Assembly (NCBI GenBank): GCA_030549775.1 | Contig: CM060171.1 | Coordinates: 144,728,859 to 144,792,858, forward strand | Length of the DNA: 64,000 nt | Source: Tamarix chinensis | Taxonomy: Eukaryota; Streptophyta; Magnoliopsida; Caryophyllales; Tamaricaceae | Reading direction: 5' to 3' | Shown here: piece after piece, positions 46,663 through 59,215 of the stretch | Layout: each line of letters opens with the position of its first letter | Position numbering within the stretch: position 1 is the first letter of the stretch | Made by a program: the position numbers and the translations under genes | Notes under the pieces: generated by a model | The model's database searches: none | Told to the model about the DNA's origin: nothing | What the model saw: only the letters and a program-made list of their open reading frames with translations

Positions 46663-47330
46663 AATTTTATGTGTATTATCCAGTCTCTCAATCTTGGGAT
46701 CAGAATTGGCTTACTAGCTTTGAGGAAGTTCATTGTTTCTGTTGCTGCCTGCCAGAAGTTGTGTGTGGTGGATCGGGAATGTTTTATGCATGTCTTCGAG
46801 CTAGTAAAGCAAAGTAGGTGAATTATGCCTTTCAGGGGATAAAGTAGCATCATAGTTGTACGTGTGCATTGTTTGTGATTAGGACAAGCTTATCCTGGAT
46901 TTTTTTCTCCTTTTTCCTTTCAATGTCCAAAATTCATTGCTGGAAGTGCTAGCTCTTATAGGAAAACTTCTAGAACAACCCCTTTTCTGCCAACCCAAAA
47001 AGTCTCATAAAGAGGTTTAATGTGGGAAGGGTATATGGAGATTACTCTGTTCAGAAGTCAAAATAACTCTGTAAGCTTGAATTGGAATGTATGATGGCAA
47101 AGGAGGTCAAGCTGGTGGACTTTATCAATTTTATCCGTGTTATCTGGATCATGAATACTAGGTTTTGGTTTTCCACTAGCTAGCTCTCTTTATCTGTTTC
47201 TGTGGTTGGGGTTAGGGTGGGTCTTTGAGATTGTTGGCTTCTCTGACCATGGTGAAATAACTTGGTAATCAACAATCTCTCTTGGGTGATCTATTGCACT
47301 TTCCTCGGTGTTAAGGTTTGGTATTGTTAC

Positions 47331-47641
47331 CAGTGTTGCACGGGGACGGGGACGGGACGAAACGCGGAAACGGTATTTTTAAAAAATCTAGAAAACGGGG
47401 ACGGCAGGAAACGTCAAAAAAATATTGATTAAATAATATTTTTTTAATAAAAATATTGATTAAATAATATTTTTTTAATAAAAATATTGATTAAATAATA
47501 TTTTTTTAATAAAATATTGATTAAATAATATTTTTTTTAATAAAAATATTAATTAAATAATTTTAATATAATTTTTAATCAGGAAACGTTTCCGAGGAAT
47601 TTCCGGGATGGGGACGTTTCCGGGACGGGGGGACGGCACAG
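47331..47641. mobile_element. hAT-type MITE with internal tandem repeat
   Basis: CAGTGTTGCACGGGGACGGG at the left; the complement of the right end is CTGTGCCGTCCCCCCGTCCC. A perfect 8-bp target duplication ATTGTTAC flanks it (47323-47330 and 47642-47649), as expected for hAT. GC-rich arms surround an AT-rich core with tandem copies of a 31-33-bp unit. 311 bp, no coding capacity. Confidence 0.88.
47425..47575. repeat. Tandem repeat inside the hAT MITE
   Basis: Four to five copies of AATATTGATTAAATAATATT followed by a T-run and AATAAA, period 31-33 bp. The copies differ mainly in the length of the T-run. Confidence 0.9.
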
Positions 47642-48725
47642 ATTGTTACTCCTTGTGATTGTGTGAAGAAAGGGTAGAGAGTTGATTCTTTGTTGCCGGA
47701 GTAATGCTCAGAGTTGTTTGGAAAGATAACCTAGTGCATCTTTATGTTGCTTAAAGATCATAATTGATTTTTGATGCAATGTTGACTTATTACTTCTTTT
47801 GGGTGATCAAATATGTGGGAAAACACGTGGAGAAAGGAAGTTTGTTTCGCTTACATTTATCTATATGTGGTCCGAGCCTACAGATGATTTGGCTTTGGAT
47901 TTGAGGTGCTTACTATTTATGCAGTTGAGATCTACACTGGTGTGCCAGTTAGAGCTGTATGATTGTACTTTTTGGTGTCTTCTAAACTCGCAGCATCCCT
48001 AAGAATTTTTACAAGTTGATGGTATATTTTATCATGCTTTTAATGATCGATGAAAAATTAAAGCGTTTTTGGTCCGGGGAGGTTTTAAGAAAATGCTCCT
48101 AGTAATTTTGAATGACACATAGATACTTGGCTGCTTTTCACTGTCATCTATCTCCAGGTTGAAACCAGTTTCAGTGCATGACAGTGGATTTGGATTACAG
48201 ATGTCACTCATTACAGGAAATGAGATTTTTAATAACCAACAAATTTTGTCGTTAATGGCTAAATTTTGGTCGCTAAAGTCAATAACGACCAAAAAAATTA
48301 GTGGTCATCAGTGGTCATTATTGCTCCCTCGTTAAAGGTTTTAACAATCAACTGAAATTTTTTGGTCACTAAAGTAATAATGATGATATATTATGTTGGT
48401 CATTAAAGTAATAGCGACGGCGTATGATGTTGGTTGCTAAAAGTAATAATAATGACGCAAAGTGTTGGTTGCTAAAAGTAATAGCGGCAACATATGATGT
48501 TGGTCATTAAAAACAATAACGACAAATAAAATACACTGTCGTAAGTAATATTAACGACCAAATTTTTTTATCATAATTAAAAAAATATCACACTATTAAC
48601 GACTAATTTTTCCGTCAATACTAAAATTCATTCATTATTAGCAATATAATTTATTGGTCGCAAATGGTATAATTATATATTCAATAATATAATTAGCATT
48701 TCAATATTCATCTATAACCCCCTAC

Positions 48726-48885
48726 ACCTATATGCATCTATATCCATTTCAATCTTTTCAAGACCTGTACCTGTATGTATACATATATATCCATTTCAAT
48801 CTTCTCAAGCCCTGTACCTGTATGCATATATATCCATTTCAATCTTCTCAAGCCCTATACCTGTATGCATATATATCCATTCTAA
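48726..48885. repeat. Tandem repeat in the CACTA element
   Basis: Three to four copies of a roughly 50-bp unit containing TATATCCATTTCAATCTTCT followed by CAAGCCCTGTACCTG. The frame at 48732-48920 is produced by the repeat. Confidence 0.85.
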
Positions 48886-50345
48886 CACATGAATATAATT
48901 TTCTAAATATCTGTTTGTAAACATTCAACTAAATATTCATACAAATAGTTTGTATCAAATGTCCGGTACAATAAAATATTTGATCAAATATAAATATATT
49001 ACAAAAGAGCTGCATAATGTCATTGCATTACAAAAATATCATGATTAGCAGCTGCTTAAGAATTAATCATTCTATTCAAGAGAATAATAGACTTAGTAAG
49101 TTTGTTAAAATAAATCGGATCTGCAACAACAAAAATATACAAATAATAATTAATATAAATATCAAATAAACAATGACATATCATATCAAAAGAAAAGAAA
49201 AACATTATGCCGAACAATAAAAACAAGAGTATATCATCACTCTTTAACCCAACATAAAAACTACTTCCAAACTAAGTTGACAACATCCACAATGAATACC
49301 ATAAACCTTACCCTCCAACCCTATAACATCCAAACAATTCCTCTAAAATACCCAGGGTAATAAGTAACTCAAACAAAGTAAATTCAACTAATCAATTGTC
49401 AATGATATATGGTGATCCAACAAAATCAATGAATAAGGTTCAAATTTGCATCAGAACAAAAAAAATTAGCTTTTCATTATTATGAGAAAAAAACTCACCT
49501 CTATACAATGCATATTACCACCACCAGTTAGCTTTTCAGAATCAACAACCTCTACAAAAATATATCCATTTGGAACCCAGTGGCATTCCCTGTGTAATGT
49601 TGAATTATTAAAATGAAGTATGAAACAAAACTATAAATTGAAAGAACAACTCTATCTAAAAGAGTAATGTAAAGAACTAAACATGCAACCCTTATGAGCA
49701 ATGATTTTAGTGAAGAAGAGAAACATTAATGAAAATCTACGTGTAACTCTTATGAGCAACCAATATATGCTTAAAATCTACTTGATATCAATTTGATTTT
49801 GTGGTGTTTGTAAACCTTATTTACCGTGGGTGTTAGAGTTGAGTTCTTGATTTATTTTATGTTGATTGGTAATTTAGTGACGTGCATTGTTCTTAGCTAG
49901 CAACCTTTAATTCCTACTTCAGTTACCTATATTTTTGTCTTTATATTTCTGCACAATGCCTATTCTTAGATGCACTCTTTTAAGCAGGAGGTATTTGGTT
50001 TGTCTGAGGACATTTTTATGACAGTTGTTGCCCCTAATTATGATTTGAGTATGTACATTGGATGTGTCATTTCTAGGTCATTCCGAAGTCTTTGTTACTA
50101 CTATACATATTTATAATTTCCTAACCACTAGTATTAACTTATTACTTATAATCTCTTAAAAGTCAGATATAGTTGTCTTAGGATGGTCCCTATGCTTGTT
50201 AATTTTGAAAATTCATCCCTAGGAACCATACGTAGTTGATTTGAATTTAGTTAGATCTAAACTAGCTAGTTGAGCTTATTAGACAACTAGTTAGAATCAT
50301 ACTCATAATGATTAACACATTTAACAATTTTAACTAACCTCAGGT

Positions 50346-50865
50346 TCAAGGGCACCTAGCATCCTCTGATGTAGATGGAGAAGCAAGCATGTAATCTACA
50401 TCATCAACTACATTATCTTCATTTTGCATCAAGCATCCAAATCGTGCACTTTTCAAAATCTTCTCCACTACAGGTTTCCATTTGTCCATTCTTTCTTTTA
50501 ATACTTGATTCCGATAATGAGGATACCTATCTTCTAAAAGTTTTGCTATCTTGTTATCACTATCATCACAGTCATCTTTATTCTCATTATTTTGAGGGTC
50601 CATATTGATGTCAGAATGTTCCTTGTGTACTTCACCATGATGAAACCATAAAGTATAACCTCTCATAATCCCAAAGGTCATCAAGTGTGATTTTACAGTA
50701 TCACGAGATCTAGAATAAGTGTTAACACAATTGATACACGGACATCTAATTAAATTTCTATTAATTTTTTGAAATGCATTGTTCAAGAATTCTTCAACCC
50801 GGTAAAATATGCTGGATCATGAAAACGATCATCAACAAGGCTAATCAATTTCTTATTGGATACCA
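50346..50865 (-). pseudogene. CACTA transposase-associated N-terminal domain, frameshifted
   Basis: It starts at a minus-strand ATG near 50865 (MVSNKKLISLVDDRFHDPAY). One reading-frame shift lies near 50795, then the frame NNAFQKINRNLIRCPCINCV, HLMTFGIMRGYTLWFHHGE. This is the conserved region at the start of plant CACTA transposases (transposase-associated domain), with the CPC..C cysteines and the WxxHGE motif. An acidic stretch follows. The catalytic part downstream is not recognisable. Confidence 0.85.
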
Positions 50866-51699
50866 TTTTCTAAAGGAAAAAAAGGGCATAAACATAACAA
50901 TTAGAAAACAATTGCTGATTAGATGAAACATGCACACTATCATTTTGAAGAATACACGACAATGATTACAAAAATATAACACCAAACATCATTAATAAAG
51001 TATTAATGAAAGAAATAGAAAGCACAAAAGCACACCAATTATATCATATTTTGTTTCTTGTTAAAAAAAATAATATCAATGTTGATCGCCATCATATTCT
51101 TTATCTAATTTTATCAATTTGAATGATTATGAAATTCTTAAATGAATTAACATAGAAAATAATCTAAGGATATAAAAAAGAGATTATACAACAATATAAA
51201 GTAATGAAGAAAACCTTCAGCACCACCATCCATCAAAACCCTTCCTAATTTTTTACTTTCAAGTTAACATATATCATATACTCAATTGATTAAAATAATA
51301 AACGAAAGATCTAATTTAACATAATTAGGGTTTTTTAGCCCAGACTATAAATCCGGTCAAATCTTGCTAAAATATTTAAATTGACAGATCGAAAATGAAA
51401 TGTAACATAATCTAATGCAAGTTATATAATCAATTGAATAAAATTACTCAATTACACAATCCAATTTAAATCTTCAAGAATTTTGACCTAAGAATCCAAT
51501 TCCGATTAATTTCGCACAAAATTTTCAAATTGATAGTTCTAACATAAAATTAGATACATATTAAAGCATAAATTTAATTTATCAAAAATAGCTTAATCGG
51601 ATAAAACCGACGAATCCGAATATAATCGGGTCACAAATCCAATTTTCACATATCAACCATAACCAATACAATTAACCATTCTAAATCACTCATACAACA

Positions 51700-51730
51700 C
51701 ACACACACGCATATATATATATATATATAT
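51700..51730. repeat. (CA)n(TA)n microsatellite
   Basis: Short CA run followed by a TA run inside the CACTA element. Confidence 0.85.
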
Positions 51731-52835
51731 TATTAAACAACTAATTTATCTTATCGTAAGCTAATTCATTCAAAATTAATCAAAACAGAAGTTAGGGTTT
51801 GAGTATTTATACCAAACAAATTGCTGAAATTGGAGGGAGTGAGGGGTGCCGGTGGTCAAGGATCACTTGCCGGTGACGAGCGGCGCTAGAGGCAGACGGG
51901 TGGTGGCGCGCCGCTGCTGTCCTCATGCGTTGCTAGCTGCTGCTGCTGCTGCTCCGCTGATGTTCGCTACTGCTGTGCTAGAGGATGACGACGACGAGAG
52001 CAAGGGTGGTGGTGTGCTCGAGCAGCGGTAGCTGGTGTGGTGGTGTGGCCTAGGTTGAAGGCGCAAAGCGGGAAGAGGTAGGGGTTGGGGGTTGGGGACG
52101 GGTAGGTATATTCGCGCACATGCACATATTGGCACAAAATATTGGAAAGGCAGAATAAGGGTGGGGTGTGGGCGCGCGGTCGGGATTTTTTTTTTTTTAA
52201 TTTTTAAATTTAAGGAGTTGAGGGGTTTAAGTGTTTTTTTATTACATTTTTTTTAGATTTTAGAGATTTGAAAAAAAATTATTATAATATATATATATAT
52301 ATGGGACTTCCACGTTTTTAGTGACCAATAAATTAATAATTAACGAACAAACATTATATTAGTCGTAATAGATATACCAATAATGACAACTTTTGATGAT
52401 AATCGGTAATAATATATCAATAACGATAAAAAAAATAAAAATTGGTCACTAAATTGGTCGTTAATGCACCATTTTGTTGTAGTGTGTGTAGGGTAAGATC
52501 TTTTGTGATCTGTATTAATTCAACTGACCTGCGTTACATCTTCACGAGCATGACTAGATTTTGCATCATTTATGGTCATCCCAACCCATCAAATCCGTTG
52601 AAGATGAAGTCTAGCAGGAGACCTGGAGAACTAGTAGCATTATAACCTAATATTCAAAGGAAAAGGGTTGAGAGGAGCCTTTAACCTTTTTAACTTACAT
52701 TTGCTTAAATTATGCTTGGCTATATGAAGGGTTTGGGAGCTAATCTTGTAGCGATCAATGTTTCCCTTATCCACTATTTTGGTAAAGAGTGACTCATGTT
52801 TTGCGACGCTGTTTCTTAATCTGTAATTTCAACAG

Positions 52836-52889
52836 CCATTTGATTGGATAAGGAAGACCTTTTTTGAGAAGCAACAGGAGGAAGCGTGA
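52836..52889 (+). CDS. QCR10: Cytochrome bc1 complex subunit 10, coding exon 2
   Basis: Codons 45-61 and the stop: PFDWIRKTFFEKQQEEA. It follows TTTCAACAG and continues exon 1 in phase 0, so that LVQ joins PFDW. The aromatic/basic segment after the membrane helix, then an acidic tail, is the expected C-terminus of the plant 6.7 kDa subunit. It is too short to stand out as an open frame and is supported by its fit to exon 1. Confidence 0.82.
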   Translation, partial: PFDWIRKTFFEKQQEEA

Positions 52890-52953
52890 AGAAGCAAATG
52901 TCACGTCTCCAGCGGTGGAGGGCATTTTCAAACCCTTTTTCGGTCTCAGTTCT

Positions 52954-52959
52954 AATAAA
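52954..52959 (+). terminator. Polyadenylation signal of QCR10
   Basis: AATAAA 65 bp after the stop codon, followed by T/G-rich sequence (GTTGGTTTCTTGTTCGTTGG). Confidence 0.6.
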
Positions 52960-52989
52960 TGCTTTGTTGGTTTCTTGTTCGTTGGTAAG

Positions 52990-55494
52990 CGGGATGAACG
53001 ATGAGTCCTTTTTGTTTTAGCTTCATGAAACGATCATCGAAGTCAATATTTTTTCGTGGTGTTCACTTTTTCATCGTTTAGCTGTCTTCTATGCTTTACT
53101 TGACTGTGAATCTGTGATGCTGCTGAAAAGTGATGCTCACTTTCTGTCAATAAGTCGGTATGGTCCCAAGAATACCTTAAATTTTGGAAAATGAACTAAA
53201 TTCTAGTGTTTTTAGAAAATTTTTGGTTGGGATGGATAAACATACAAGATATTTACGGTATTGTTAATTGGTTAATATTCCTAAAAATAGAAAGAGTTAA
53301 TGTCACTGGTCAATTTGTATATTTGTAATTAGTATACTAGCTATATTTTTTTAGATAAATATTAAAGTCCCACATGGAAGAGTGACTAACAAATTTCTAT
53401 TAGTACTTGTCAGATAAACCCTAGATATTAAATTGCTAACCTCTTAGTAATCGATTCTAATATCTTTATTGAGATAAGAAGCAAATTTTGGAAAGGCTGC
53501 GCTAATAGGAAGTAACGGTAGTTGCTTAATCAAACGAGGTAGGGAAATCAGTGTAAATTGATTAGTTTTATAACTTGCATTTGTATTTTTGGATTTCCAA
53601 TAACGTATCAAGTTATATTTTTTTGTCATAAATTGAAATATAATTTTGGAAACGGATATTTATTATTATTTCCAAGGGATTTTATGATTAACAATTGGTA
53701 ATTGTTTCTAGAGTGGCTGGCCTAAGTTGGATTTCCTAAGCTCGTCAATGTAAAATACACGCACGCGCACGTGCATACACACACATAGATGAGGTGCAAC
53801 CCTTGCTCGATGCATGTATGGTCAAAATATGATTTCTAGGTGAGTAATTCATGGGTATTGTATGGTATAGGATATATTGCATGGAGAAGTTAAACTTTTT
53901 AAGTAGCATAAAATTTTAACCTATTTGAGTTAAAGTAGGTAAAAAAGTTAAAATGAGATAAAATTTGTTTAACTTGTTTGATTTAAAGTAGGTAAAATAT
54001 CAAATGAAGAATGAATAATCTTTTTTTTTTCAAACAAAAATTGTAGTTGGAAGTTCTTTTTTCATACATTTAAGGGAAAAGGGTTTTTCTATTTTATTAA
54101 AAAAACCCACTTATCTTTCTATTTGGTAATTGATGTTTTGAAGAGTTTTTAGCATTTATGAGGTAGGTTAGATAGTGTTTACATTAATCTTCTAATTTGA
54201 GTGTTTGGTAAAAGAGTTTTTTGATTATTAAACTCAAAATAGAAACATTTTAGATTAATTTATTCATAATTAACTTATTTTGAAGTTACTTTATACTTTC
54301 AATTCATTAATGGTTATTATTGGCTCATATTTTTATTTATCTCTATATAAACAACTAATGTTATTTGTATAGCTAGTCAATTAACTGAGATAATTGGTAA
54401 TTGATTGACGGTTTTTACCAAGTTATGGGTACTAAAAATTTCTAGTTTGAATATCTCTCCTTCAATATCTTATGATCTTTATGGGGCAAATTTGCATTGT
54501 AATTTAGCCAAAGTTTGTTTTAAACGAATATTTTCAACCAAAAGTGATGTTGACTTCTATTGGATAGATAACTTAGGTCAAGGAAAAACAAAATATAAAT
54601 TATTGTCTAGGTGAATTGGAAAATTAGGCATTGCCTACCATTTTCTTTGATTTTTATTTATTTAAAATTAAAAATATTAAATGGAGAAAGGAAAACTAAT
54701 ACACATGTACATATGAAGATATACGTAGCTTATAAAAATACTCATATTTCCTAATTAAATATACTTCTTCTATACATATAAATATACATTTTTCATAATA
54801 ATGGTAAACACTTTCTAGGACAATAATATATGCATGCACAATTTTTAGGATATATTTACATATCATAGTGAATATAAACACATATATTCCATAATTAAAT
54901 ACACATTTTCTATGATATAAATACATATCTTTCATAATATAAATACACCTTGGAATAAAAATATGCACCCTTTATTTCACACTAGTGAAAGAGAGAATAT
55001 GCATGTGTGAATATTTTAACACTCAAAGTGTGAATATTTTAACCGTTCCCCTTTAGGATGTATTTTTATGTGTTTTTAACAATCATAAGGTTGTAGTATG
55101 TGAATTTTTACCAAAAATTTCACCCTACAAGGCTATAATAGCTGAGTGAGAGAAAATAGGAACTTGCATCCTAAACAACCTTAATTTAATGCTTTGTGAT
55201 CTATTTATGAACATATTTTCATTTTGGAGAAAAACTAACTCTATTATCATTAGGTTACCTCACAAGGTGGAGATTCACTACATGATGGCAAGATGATGTA
55301 GGGTGACACACATTATAGGATGAGTTAATGCATTAGGTTGCAAAACAAAACTATTGTCATTATCAAGTACAAATAGCTAAGAATAATAATAGAGCTAATG
55401 GAAGAAAGCAAATACTCACTTCTGCCTTATAGCTTTAACAAACCCAAATAATTTTCTTTACAAATGCCACATTTACCCCTAATATAGGGGTGTT
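52990..55494. other. AT-rich intergenic region
   Basis: No gene seen. A CACACG/GTGC microsatellite lies near 53756-53784. Degenerate repeats of the type AATACACATTTTCTATGATA occur at 54720-54965 and again near 56995-57215. Confidence 0.5.
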
Positions 55495-55978
55495 CATAAT
55501 TGTATATTTGTATCTACTAGATTGGATGTCCACTTTGTCTCCCTTAGATCAGATATTCAAAATTTTTGATATCTAAAAATGTGAAACAAATGTTTAATAT
55601 ATCCGATATTCGTATAAAAATACTACTTAAAAGTTTTAATAACTTTTACAATAAAAAAATTTAAAATAAAGACCGTAAATTAGTTAAAATTCATATAAGT
55701 TTTTATTGTATCTAAATTTAATATTAAAATATTATTATTAAAGTTTAAATAATAAACATAAATAAATTTTAAAAGTTAACACTACAAAAATATAATATTA
55801 TAATATATTGTTGAAATAATTAACAAAATATGGAATATTTTTCCTAGATCAGATAATCCAATAAAAATTTGGATATTCTAAAGGTTTGATATCCTTTTAA
55901 CAAAAACTTGATTAGTGTTGGATAGAATTTTTCAAATACTAGATTGACTTTTCAGATCCATTTTTTTGCATAGTCCTA
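55495..55978. mobile_element. hAT-like non-autonomous element
   Basis: TAGGGGTGTTCATAATTG at the left and TTTTGCATAGTCCTA at the right. The flanks CCCTAATA (55487-55494) and CCCTAACC (55979-55986) agree at six of eight bases, suggesting an old 8-bp target duplication. AT-rich with GGATATYC-like subterminal blocks. No coding capacity. Confidence 0.6.
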
Positions 55979-58208
55979 CCCTAACCTCTTCCCTCATGTT
56001 CTACTTAAGTAATGCAATATTAAGTACAAAGGGGAATCAATAAATGAAGAACAAGGATGATAAAAAAAAAGTACACAAATAGAGAAAGTGCAAAGTAACA
56101 TGCTTCAAGGAGGAAGACAAAAAAGAAGTCGAGTTGGAGCAGGATGTACTTGGCCCCTTTTTCTACAATTTCCTTCTCTATTCTCACATGTTAATTTTGT
56201 ATTTTATTTTCCTCTAATGGAGATCATCATGAGTTGAATAGATTTGTGGGGAGAATAGATTGGATCCTGATGTTGTAATGCTTGATTGTTGTAGCATTGC
56301 TCATGTTTAATGGAAATTTAATTTTGATGTTCTTCATGTTTGTGTGTGTTGATTACTAGTCACGTTTAGTACCTTGTGAAGCCTGACTAAGATTAGTAGG
56401 GTAGACTGTGTCAAAATGTTGTTAAGGGCTTCCATTAACATTATAACGTTCACTACATGCCGTTAACATGACCCATGTATTAGGATGATGATAGTCTGAG
56501 GATATGTTTCACCTTAAGTGAAGCCTAATGAAAAAAGAAGTGTTTATACTTTGCAGGGCATGTCATAATATAGTGTGTAGAGTATCACAACATTAGTTGA
56601 GGTGAGAATCCCTTCCCTACCATCCTTACTTCTAATAGTTTCTTACCCTACTAATGTTCATATATTCCTTTTGTTGTTAGCATTTATATTACTCTGCGTG
56701 TTTGTTCATAGTAGTCAGTGTGTTAATAGATAGGGCATGTGAATATTGTGTAATTTATGTTTATGACCCGACATATTGTGATCCTACTCGGGCAATGTGA
56801 TTTCTCCCAAACTTCGTGGGATAATAACTTACTCATTCTGTATTACTTAGATCAAGTATGCATACTTACACATATTGTGGTGCCTATTTCCATACCCTAT
56901 AGCACATTGCAACCTACATCACACCAAAAACAAAAACACATATTTCAAGACAAGAATAAACATGTTCTAGCCTAATACTTTGTCTTTATCATAAGAATAC
57001 AAATGTTGTAAGACAATAATACACAACTTTAAAGATAAGAATATACAATTACTATATGTTATGATACATTTTACACATATGTACACGAAAACAAATACCT
57101 ATTAGTAACTAGACATCTCAAATGACAAAAATACATATTTCTCAGGATAAAAATTATATATCTTTTTATTAAGAATACACATATTTTATAATGAGAATAT
57201 ACCTTTTAAATATGTGGATTCTTTTGAAATAGTATTACATTTTTTTTAATAAAATGGATTATAAATAGATTGATATAATATGCCTTCATGATTGAGGTTA
57301 ACAGACAAAACAATTTAGTGAGGCTTCCCCCCCCCCCAATTTTCTTTTTTATCCTTTTATGTAAAGTAATCATTAGATAACACCACTCTTGGTATTTAAT
57401 TAATTTAAAATATAATAAAATTATAATATGTTACCTTTTTAATTTGGTATGGTTGAGTAAATAATTAAACACATAAATATATTATGTGCAATTCTATATC
57501 AAAAGAGATGGAGTAATTATTGTTGTAGATATAATAAACTAAAAAATTCTTAAAATACCCCATTATTTTTAAGACCAAGTAGTAAAAACAATTGCTACTA
57601 TTTTAACAATATAGTTGATTGTAAAAGTTATTTATCTTGATACAAAAGGAATTTTTTTTATTGTATTAAAGCTTCATACACTAGTGTACATAACGTGAAA
57701 AATCACAAGAAATTAAAATGACTATGATGAAGAAGGGAATAGTATAAACAATATGGTAATATATGATTTTTCCGGATAGTAGCTTGATTATGTGTATATA
57801 TATAAGATTAGGTGAAAAATTATTCTTAAAATACCAACATAGGTACCATGTATAGCCATAGGAATCTTAAAATGAGAGGGTAATATTAAATCATAGGAGA
57901 ATAGATAAGTAGAACTATGACAACATAATAGTATATCCTTTAAATGAAATACTGACGAAACATACAACTTATAAAAGTAAAACTTCCATTCCACACTTTG
58001 AAAATCCATGCTTTGTAATTTGACTCAACGTTCGCTCATCTCCATGCCTTTTGATCTATTCTCTGCCACCGATTACATGCCTCGTCAGCCGATCTCCATT
58101 GTTGAGTCTTTTAATCTTCTTCGTTTTCCACTAATCTTCACCGTTTGTCATACTAGACATAACTTTCAGATCTCATCGTATGCAATTATCTTACTATAGA
58201 TTTGAAAT
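55979..58208. other. AT-rich intergenic region
   Basis: No gene supported. A run of eleven or so C at about 57326-57338 stands out. Short frames (56757-56975, 57788-58199) show no recognisable family. Confidence 0.5.
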
Positions 58209-58800
58209 TGATGTGCTCAAGTTCATTGTCTTTTGATTTTGATTTTTTAGTTTTTATTGTGTTTTAGTTGTTGTTGATGATTATTTTGATTGGTTAATAA
58301 TGTTGATTTCTTTATTTTCTTTTGTTAGTTTGAAATCAAGTTTTTTACTTTAATTTTAGAGTTTATAATTGATTGATTTGTGTTTCTCCTCTAATTATTA
58401 CTTCATCATTCTCATATTTACAAATTGTAATGACTATTTGATAAATAGATAACATTTTATTTTACAATATTTCATTTTTAAAGCAATCATTTTAGGATAA
58501 ATGTGAAATAGGTGTGGTTGAGTTCATAGACTTTTAATTTTATTCTTTATTCTTTATTATGTTGATCATGAAATTAGTTGTTGTTGATGATGATTTCGAT
58601 TGGTTGATGATACTGATTCTTTGTTTTTCTTTTGTTACTTTGAGATCAAGCTCATTATTAATTAGAGAGTTTGATCTTGATTGATTTGTATCTCTCCTCT
58701 AATTCTTGCTTCCTCATCTCCATATCTATGAATTGTGGTGATTATTTTCTAATTTGATGATGTTATTGTCTATTAAAATCTTTATGTTTGTACTTTATGT
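58209..58800 (+). repeat. Tandem duplication, period about 310 bp
   Basis: Copy 1 (about 58209-58515) and copy 2 (about 58516-58800) share GTTGTTGTTGATGATKATTT, GATTGGTTRATRATRYTGAT and CTCCTCTAATTMTTRCTTC in the same order. The first block begins at 58267 and 58577. The copies are clearly diverged. Confidence 0.75.
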
Positions 58801-58929
58801 TATGTATCAGTTTTATTTCTTTAGTCATGGTTCAATATATTATTCTATGTTTATATTAGAGAAGGTAGTGTAATGACAATGACAAGTAGTTTTGGGGAGT
58901 AGTGAGATATTGGTAGTGGTGGTAATGGG

Positions 58930-59215
58930 TGACATAAGTAAAGGTTTAGGGTTAGGTTTAGGATTTGGTGTTAGGGTTTAGGATTTAGGGTAGAGGTAGG
59001 GTATAGGGTTTTACAATTTAAGTTTTGGGTTTAGGGTTAAGGGCCAAGGTTAGGGTTGGGGTTTAAAGATTAATGTTTAGGGTTTATGGTTTATTGGTTA
59101 GTGTTTAGGGTTTATGGTGGTGGGGTTAATTGTTTAGATTTAGGGTTTAGGGTTGGGGTTTAGGATTAAGGTTTATGTTTTATGGTTTGGGGTTTGGTAT
59201 TTAGTAGTTATGGTT
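58930..59215 (+). repeat. Degenerate telomere-like (TTTAGGG) tract
   Basis: Many TTTAGGG and GGTTTAGGGTT units, the plant telomere repeat, mixed with variants such as GGTTAGGG, TTTATGG and GTTTAGGAT. All are in the same orientation over about 290 bp. Confidence 0.8.

Larger units (their letters stand above)
48205..52484 (-). mobile_element. CACTA (En/Spm-like) transposon inside the QCR10 intron
   Basis: The right end is TTGTTGTAGTG, the complement of CACTACAACAA; the left end is CACTCATTACAGG. A 3-bp duplication TGT flanks it (48202-48204 and 52485-52487), as expected for CACTA. Both ends carry subterminal repeats of the type TTGGTCRYTAAA and TAACGACC (48240-48660 and 52310-52470). It is 4,280 bp and defective, with only the start of a transposase gene recognisable, on the minus strand. 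A GC-rich block (51840-52160) lies upstream of that gene. Confidence 0.88.
40850..52835 (+). other. 11,986-bp intron of QCR10, filled by three transposons
   Basis: The borders are GTACTA and TTTCAACAG. Subtracting the Ty3 element (41222-46662), the hAT MITE (47331-47641), the CACTA element (48205-52484) and one copy of each target duplication leaves about 1.94 kb. The residual intron pieces are 40850-41221, 46668-47330, 47650-48204 and 52488-52835. Short frames in these pieces (for example 47799-48002) are not supported as genes. Confidence 0.82.

Noticed and set aside
51840..52160. Ala/Ser-rich protein or CpG island gene
   Set aside because: Inside the CACTA element, upstream of its transposase fragment; compositional frames on both strands.
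57326..57338. Poly-C run as a regulatory element
   Set aside because: An isolated homopolymer with no supporting context.
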